This document shows positions 6,405-8,528 of a stretch of DNA of 8,528 nt, piece by piece; the stretch's first letter is position 1, and each line of letters opens with the position of its first letter. The notes beneath the pieces were generated by a model. That model was not told where the DNA came from. It saw only the letters and a list, made by a program, of their open reading frames with translations, and searched no databases. The translations under genes were made by a program, and so were the position numbers. Source of the DNA: Acidobacteriaceae bacterium (GTDB lineage: Bacteria; Acidobacteriota; Terriglobia; Bryobacterales; Bryobacteraceae). The DNA is taken from contig JAFAZU010000322.1 in NCBI GenBank assembly GCA_019239585.1, positions 1-8,528 of the forward strand, given 5' to 3'.

Positions 6405-7484
6405 GCCGCCCACGGCCGCAGAGCGCGGTTCAGAGATGGGATGGGTTCGCTCGTCGTACTTGCCGAAAATCATCTTGCCGGCCGTTGTTTGCAGTACGCT
6501 CGTAACCGTGATGTCCACAGTTCTCGAGATGTGCCGCCGCGCATTATCGACAACTACCATGGTGCCGTCGTCAAGGTAAGCAACGCCCTGGTTGTATTCT
6601 TTGCCTTCCTTCAGAATAAATACGCGCATGGTTTCACCAGGAAGCACCACTGGCCGAAGAGCATTCGCTAATTCGTTAATATTGAGTACTTCAAGACCTT
6701 GCACCTGGGCCAGTTTGTTCAGATTGAGATCGTTGGTAACGATCTTGGCTCGACGCGCTTTTGCAGCTTCGATTAACTTCAAATCGACTTCACGGATCGC
6801 AGGAAAGTCTATGCTGGAGACTTCCACCGACAACCGTGGCATTTTTTGCAAACGCCCTACAATGTCCAGTCCGCGACGACCGCGATTGCGCTTCGCTGAA
6901 TCGGAGGAATCAGCCACCAATTGAAGCTCATGGAGAACAAACTGAGGAATAACGAGCTCACCGTCAAGAAAGCCGGCTTCCGCAATATCCACAATCCGGC
7001 CGTCAATCAGAACGCTTGTATCAAGGAGTTTTGAAACCCGATCATTCTCGGTTGGTTTCGTAAACAGGCCAAGCGCGTTTAAATCAATCAGTTCCGATTT
7101 CGCAAGACCCACCAGCAGGCCCAGAAAACCGCCCAGCAAGGGCACAAGCAGACGGAAAAACTGCGCGGTCGGGTCACCAATGAAAATAACCGGGTTTAGA
7201 AGGGAAACAAAAAGAAGGCCAATAAGCCCGCCCAAAATGGACCCAAGACAAGCGCCCACGATGGAAGTGAGGCGGGCGCGTCGAACACGAAGCTCAAGAA
7301 CATTGAAGGCAATGGCAGTAATAATTCCTCCCAGTGCCGCAGAAAGATGAGATAAGCCAAACGGCTGAAAAAAACTAGCAATAGCTGCTAAAAGAGCAAT
7401 AAAGCCGATACGAAGCAGAATCGTATCCCAAGGGGAGCGAAGCACGTTCCACGATCTCCACAAAACTACCGTGGGCAGGCTCAA
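6393..7484 (-). CDS. Membrane-anchored PIN-TRAM domain protein (YacL-like)
   Basis: The 363-residue protein has four predicted membrane helices at about 23-42, 47-65, 74-97 and 108-128. A PIN domain (about 152-275) follows with the acidic metal-binding set Asp155 (LLDTS), Asp161, Glu186 (VLHEL), Asp234 and Asp252 (VTNDLNL). A TRAM-like β-barrel covers about 280-340 (LPGETMRVFILKEGKEYNQGVAYLDDGTMVVVDNA). PIN domains are usually Mg-dependent ribonucleases and TRAM domains bind RNA, so a membrane-tethered RNA-cleaving or RNA-sensing role is likely; the YacL family remains poorly characterised. It is not a toxin-antitoxin PIN, which would be small and soluble with a partner gene. The start is uncertain. 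TTG at 7484 is the most upstream option and is preceded by ATG-TAG at 7493-7488. GTG at 7445 has a GGAG ten bases before it and would keep all four helices. Confidence 0.88.
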   Translation of the reverse strand: MSLPTVVLWRSWNVLRSPWDTILLRIGFIALLAAIASFFQPFGLSHLSAALGGIITAIAFNVLELRVRRARLTSIVGACLGSILGGLIGLLFVSLLNPVIFIGDPTAQFFRLLVPLLGGFLGLLVGLAKSELIDLNALGLFTKPTENDRVSKLLDTSVLIDGRIVDIAEAGFLDGELVIPQFVLHELQLVADSSDSAKRNRGRRGLDIVGRLQKMPRLSVEVSSIDFPAIREVDLKLIEAAKARRAKIVTNDLNLNKLAQVQGLEVLNINELANALRPVVLPGETMRVFILKEGKEYNQGVAYLDDGTMVVVDNARRHISRTVDITVTSVLQTTAGKMIFGKYDERTHPISEPRSAAVGGSTI

Positions 7485-7638
7485 CTTCTACATGGAGCTG
7501 ATAAGAGCCCACAATTCATTTTCGCAAATAAATAAGGAAGGAAAATTTAAAACATAGATCCAAAAGGAAAAATACGAAGGTATTGGTTCAGCAGGCATGT
7601 AGATTTAAGCCTGAAAACGAAGTTCAGCGGAAAGCGGC
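7485..7638. other. AT-rich intergenic region between RRM and PIN-TRAM genes
   Basis: About 150 bases without a supported gene. It should hold the 3' end of the RRM transcript and any promoter of the PIN-TRAM gene. On the minus strand TTGCGA, 17 bases, then TTATCA is a weak promoter-like match upstream of the TTG start. I see no U-tailed terminator hairpin here. Confidence 0.4.
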
Positions 7639-8067
7639 TTAAAGCGCTTTTGCAAGCTCTTCTGCAAAAGCGCTTTGCCGGGTCTGGTTATTCCGAGGGG
7701 GACGTCCATAGCCGGCTTTGCGCATCTGCCCACTAGGAGCAGTCGCGGCGGCAGCGGCGGGGCGTTTGTTCCGATCAACAGCAGGTGCTGGATTTTTAGT
7801 CACACCCTTGCCGGATTTAGGAGGTTGGGCGGGGTTAGCGCGGAGAAGTCTATCTTCGAGAGGCGCCCGGTCAAACCGTCGGATGATGGCATTCATCTCC
7901 TCTTGGTTTGGTGATTCAATAAAGGCGAAGCCCTTCGACTCTTGAGTTTCAGGGTTGCGAATTACTTTAACATCGTCGGCGACGAGGTTTTCGGATGCAA
8001 GCCACGATTTAATATCGTCCTTGGTCACCCAGGTAGGGAGATTTCCGAGGAAAACGGTAAAGCTCAT
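7639..8067 (-). CDS. Single-RRM RNA-binding protein
   Basis: This 142-residue protein starts with one RNA recognition motif at about residues 3-78. RNP-2 is VFLGNL (5-10) and RNP-1 is KGFAFIES (45-52), both with the aromatic positions expected for stacking on RNA bases. The rest (about 79-142) is low-complexity, rich in Ala, Pro, Lys and Arg, and likely disordered, ending in a short amphipathic-looking AFAEELAKAL. It resembles bacterial and cyanobacterial Rbp-type proteins, some of which are cold-induced; that link is family knowledge, not shown here. The ATG at 8067 has no close Shine-Dalgarno (GGAG lies 17 bases upstream), but the RRM begins immediately after it. The upstream leader can fold. 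The last codons form a perfect inverted repeat. It may act as an RNA chaperone. Confidence 0.9.
   Translation of the reverse strand: MSFTVFLGNLPTWVTKDDIKSWLASENLVADDVKVIRNPETQESKGFAFIESPNQEEMNAIIRRFDRAPLEDRLLRANPAQPPKSGKGVTKNPAPAVDRNKRPAAAAATAPSGQMRKAGYGRPPRNNQTRQSAFAEELAKAL
7641..7676. repeat. 14-bp perfect inverted repeat in the 3' end of the RRM gene
   Basis: Arms AAAGCGCTTTTGCA (7641-7654) and TGCAAAAGCGCTTT (7663-7676) are exact complements separated by eight bases. The repeat covers the last 11 codons of the RRM gene and part of its TAA stop. Neither side is followed by a T-run, so it is not a standard intrinsic terminator. As RNA it would make a stable 3' hairpin directly under terminating ribosomes. 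Confidence 0.85.
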
Positions 8068-8099
8068 TAGTAAAGTGTTTTATGCTCCGTGAGGGAAAT

Positions 8100-8117
8100 T
8101 GCGAGGCGAACCTCGCA
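8100..8117 (-). promoter_or_regulatory. UUCG-capped hairpin in the RRM gene leader
   Basis: On the minus strand TGCGAGG, TTCG, CCTCGCA form a 7-bp stem with a UUCG tetraloop, about 32 bases before the RRM start codon. Outside it, CTCCG (8135-8131) can pair with CGGAG (8089-8085), and GGA with TCC, making a larger branched leader structure that includes the only GGAG nearby. No terminator-like T-run follows, so an effect on translation or stability is more likely than attenuation. Confidence 0.5.
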
Positions 8118-8135
8118 GGTAATACTGTCCCGGAG

Positions 8136-8153
8136 GCTACTAAGCATAGTAGC
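8136..8153. repeat. 7-bp inverted repeat within the RRM promoter region
   Basis: GCTACTA and TAGTAGC are perfect complements around a four-base AGCA spacer. The repeat overlaps the suggested -10 element of the RRM gene, so it could be a regulator site or simply part of the promoter. Confidence 0.45.
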
Positions 8154-8175
8154 ATAAATAACGTCAACAGGTAAA
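8139..8175 (-). promoter_or_regulatory. Putative promoter of the RRM gene
   Basis: On the minus strand TTTACC (8175-8170), an 18-base spacer, and TACTAT (8151-8146) give a fair sigma-70-type match; TTGACG (8167-8162) with CTTAGT (8144-8139) at 17 bases is an alternative. Either would give a leader of about 65-75 bases containing the UUCG hairpin. Confidence 0.3.
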
Positions 8176-8232
8176 CAGGGAATACCGGTTAATTTGTTGT
8201 CCTGTAAAGGCTAGACAATAATTTGATTATCC

Positions 8233-8528
8233 GTGATCACGCGTCCAACAGGTCCGATATCGCCTGCTCGCCAAGCCGCTTTTGACGTACTCGCAGCCGT
8301 TTCAGAAGGTGAGTACGCTTCTGATACCTTACGTGAACAGACCCACGCTCTTACAAAGAGGGATGCGGGCTTGGCTGCGCAGATTGTTTTTGGCGTTTTA
8401 CGGTACCAAGCCCAGTTGGATTACCTCCTAGAGGTCTACTCCCATCGCCAGCCCCAATCCCTGGATCAAGTTGTCCTCCTTGCTCTACGAACAGCGATCT
8501 TTCAGCTCCGCTATCTTGAGCGGATCCC
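8233..8528 (+). CDS. rsmB: 16S rRNA (cytosine-967-C5)-methyltransferase RsmB, N-terminal part
   Basis: The frame runs off the right edge after 98 residues. What is visible is the NusB-like all-helical RNA-binding domain found at the N-terminus of RsmB/Fmu: SPARQAAFDVLAAVSEGEYASDTLRE, then LTKRDAGLAAQIVFGVLRYQAQLDYLLEVYS, then LDQVVLLALRTAIFQLRYLERIP. The pattern RD..LA..IVFGVLR..A.LDYLL and L.LRTAIFQL.YL fits RsmB better than free NusB. RsmB methylates C967 of 16S rRNA with S-adenosylmethionine; the catalytic domain would lie beyond the window. The start is GTG at 8233, since the frame has a TGA three codons upstream and no closer ATG. There is no strong Shine-Dalgarno. It is divergent from the RRM gene, with about 165 bases between them. 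NusB itself remains possible until the C-terminal part is seen. Confidence 0.85.
   Translation, partial: MITRPTGPISPARQAAFDVLAAVSEGEYASDTLREQTHALTKRDAGLAAQIVFGVLRYQAQLDYLLEVYSHRQPQSLDQVVLLALRTAIFQLRYLERI

Noticed and set aside
6592..6924. Plus-strand frame of about 110 codons opposite the PIN-TRAM gene
   Set aside because: It is Arg/Ser-rich shadow sequence opposite a clear PIN domain, without a ribosome binding site.
6393..7484. PIN domain as a VapC-type toxin
   Set aside because: Four membrane helices, a TRAM-like domain and the lack of a small antitoxin partner fit a YacL-type protein instead.
7641..7676. Intrinsic terminator for the RRM gene
   Set aside because: The stem is strong but no T-run follows on either strand, and it lies within codons.

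Overview
The window reads as a chromosomal segment of a Gram-negative bacterium, most likely an Acidobacteriota (Terriglobia-like) genome. The reasons are a kdsC gene (Kdo for lipopolysaccharide), a tilS-ftsH pair whose FtsH resembles acidobacterial FtsH as I remember it, and a mix of housekeeping genes with moderate GC. The taxonomic call rests on remembered family resemblance, not on a search. I see no phage, insertion sequence, CRISPR array, tRNA or rRNA.

Layout: (1) Positions 1-1033, minus strand: kdsC, followed by a partial gene for an ACT-domain protein with a glycine-rich nucleotide-binding-like motif. The second gene seems to start at a CTG codon overlapping the kdsC stop as CTGA. (2) Positions 1123-4490, plus strand: tilS (tRNA-Ile lysidine synthetase) and ftsH (membrane AAA+ zinc protease), closed by a very strong intrinsic terminator at 4512-4554. 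(3) Positions 4555-6404: an old-yellow-enzyme-type flavin oxidoreductase (minus) and a haloacid-dehalogenase-like hydrolase (plus) are divergent around a short intergenic region carrying a perfect 12-bp palindrome. (4) Positions 6393-7484, minus: a membrane-anchored PIN-TRAM protein of the YacL type, whose 3' end overlaps the hydrolase gene tail to tail. (5) Positions 7639-8067, minus: a small single-RRM RNA-binding protein with a foldable leader and a perfect inverted repeat in its last codons. (6) From 8233 to the right edge, plus: the NusB-like N-terminal part of RsmB (16S rRNA m5C967 methyltransferase).

Functionally, most of the window serves envelope biogenesis and proteostasis (kdsC, ftsH) and RNA maturation or turnover (tilS, PIN-TRAM, RRM, rsmB). 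The oxidoreductase/dehalogenase-like pair looks like a metabolic or detoxification insert. A recurring oddity is translation initiation. Several genes lack a canonical start or a clear Shine-Dalgarno: CTG for the ACT gene, family-like sequence upstream of the tilS ATG without a standard start, a TTG preceded by ATG-TAG for the PIN-TRAM gene, and GTG for rsmB. I do not see a wholly new multi-gene system. The most interesting items are the uncharacterised ACT/Rossmann-like protein, the divergent palindrome, and the RNA structures around the RRM gene.
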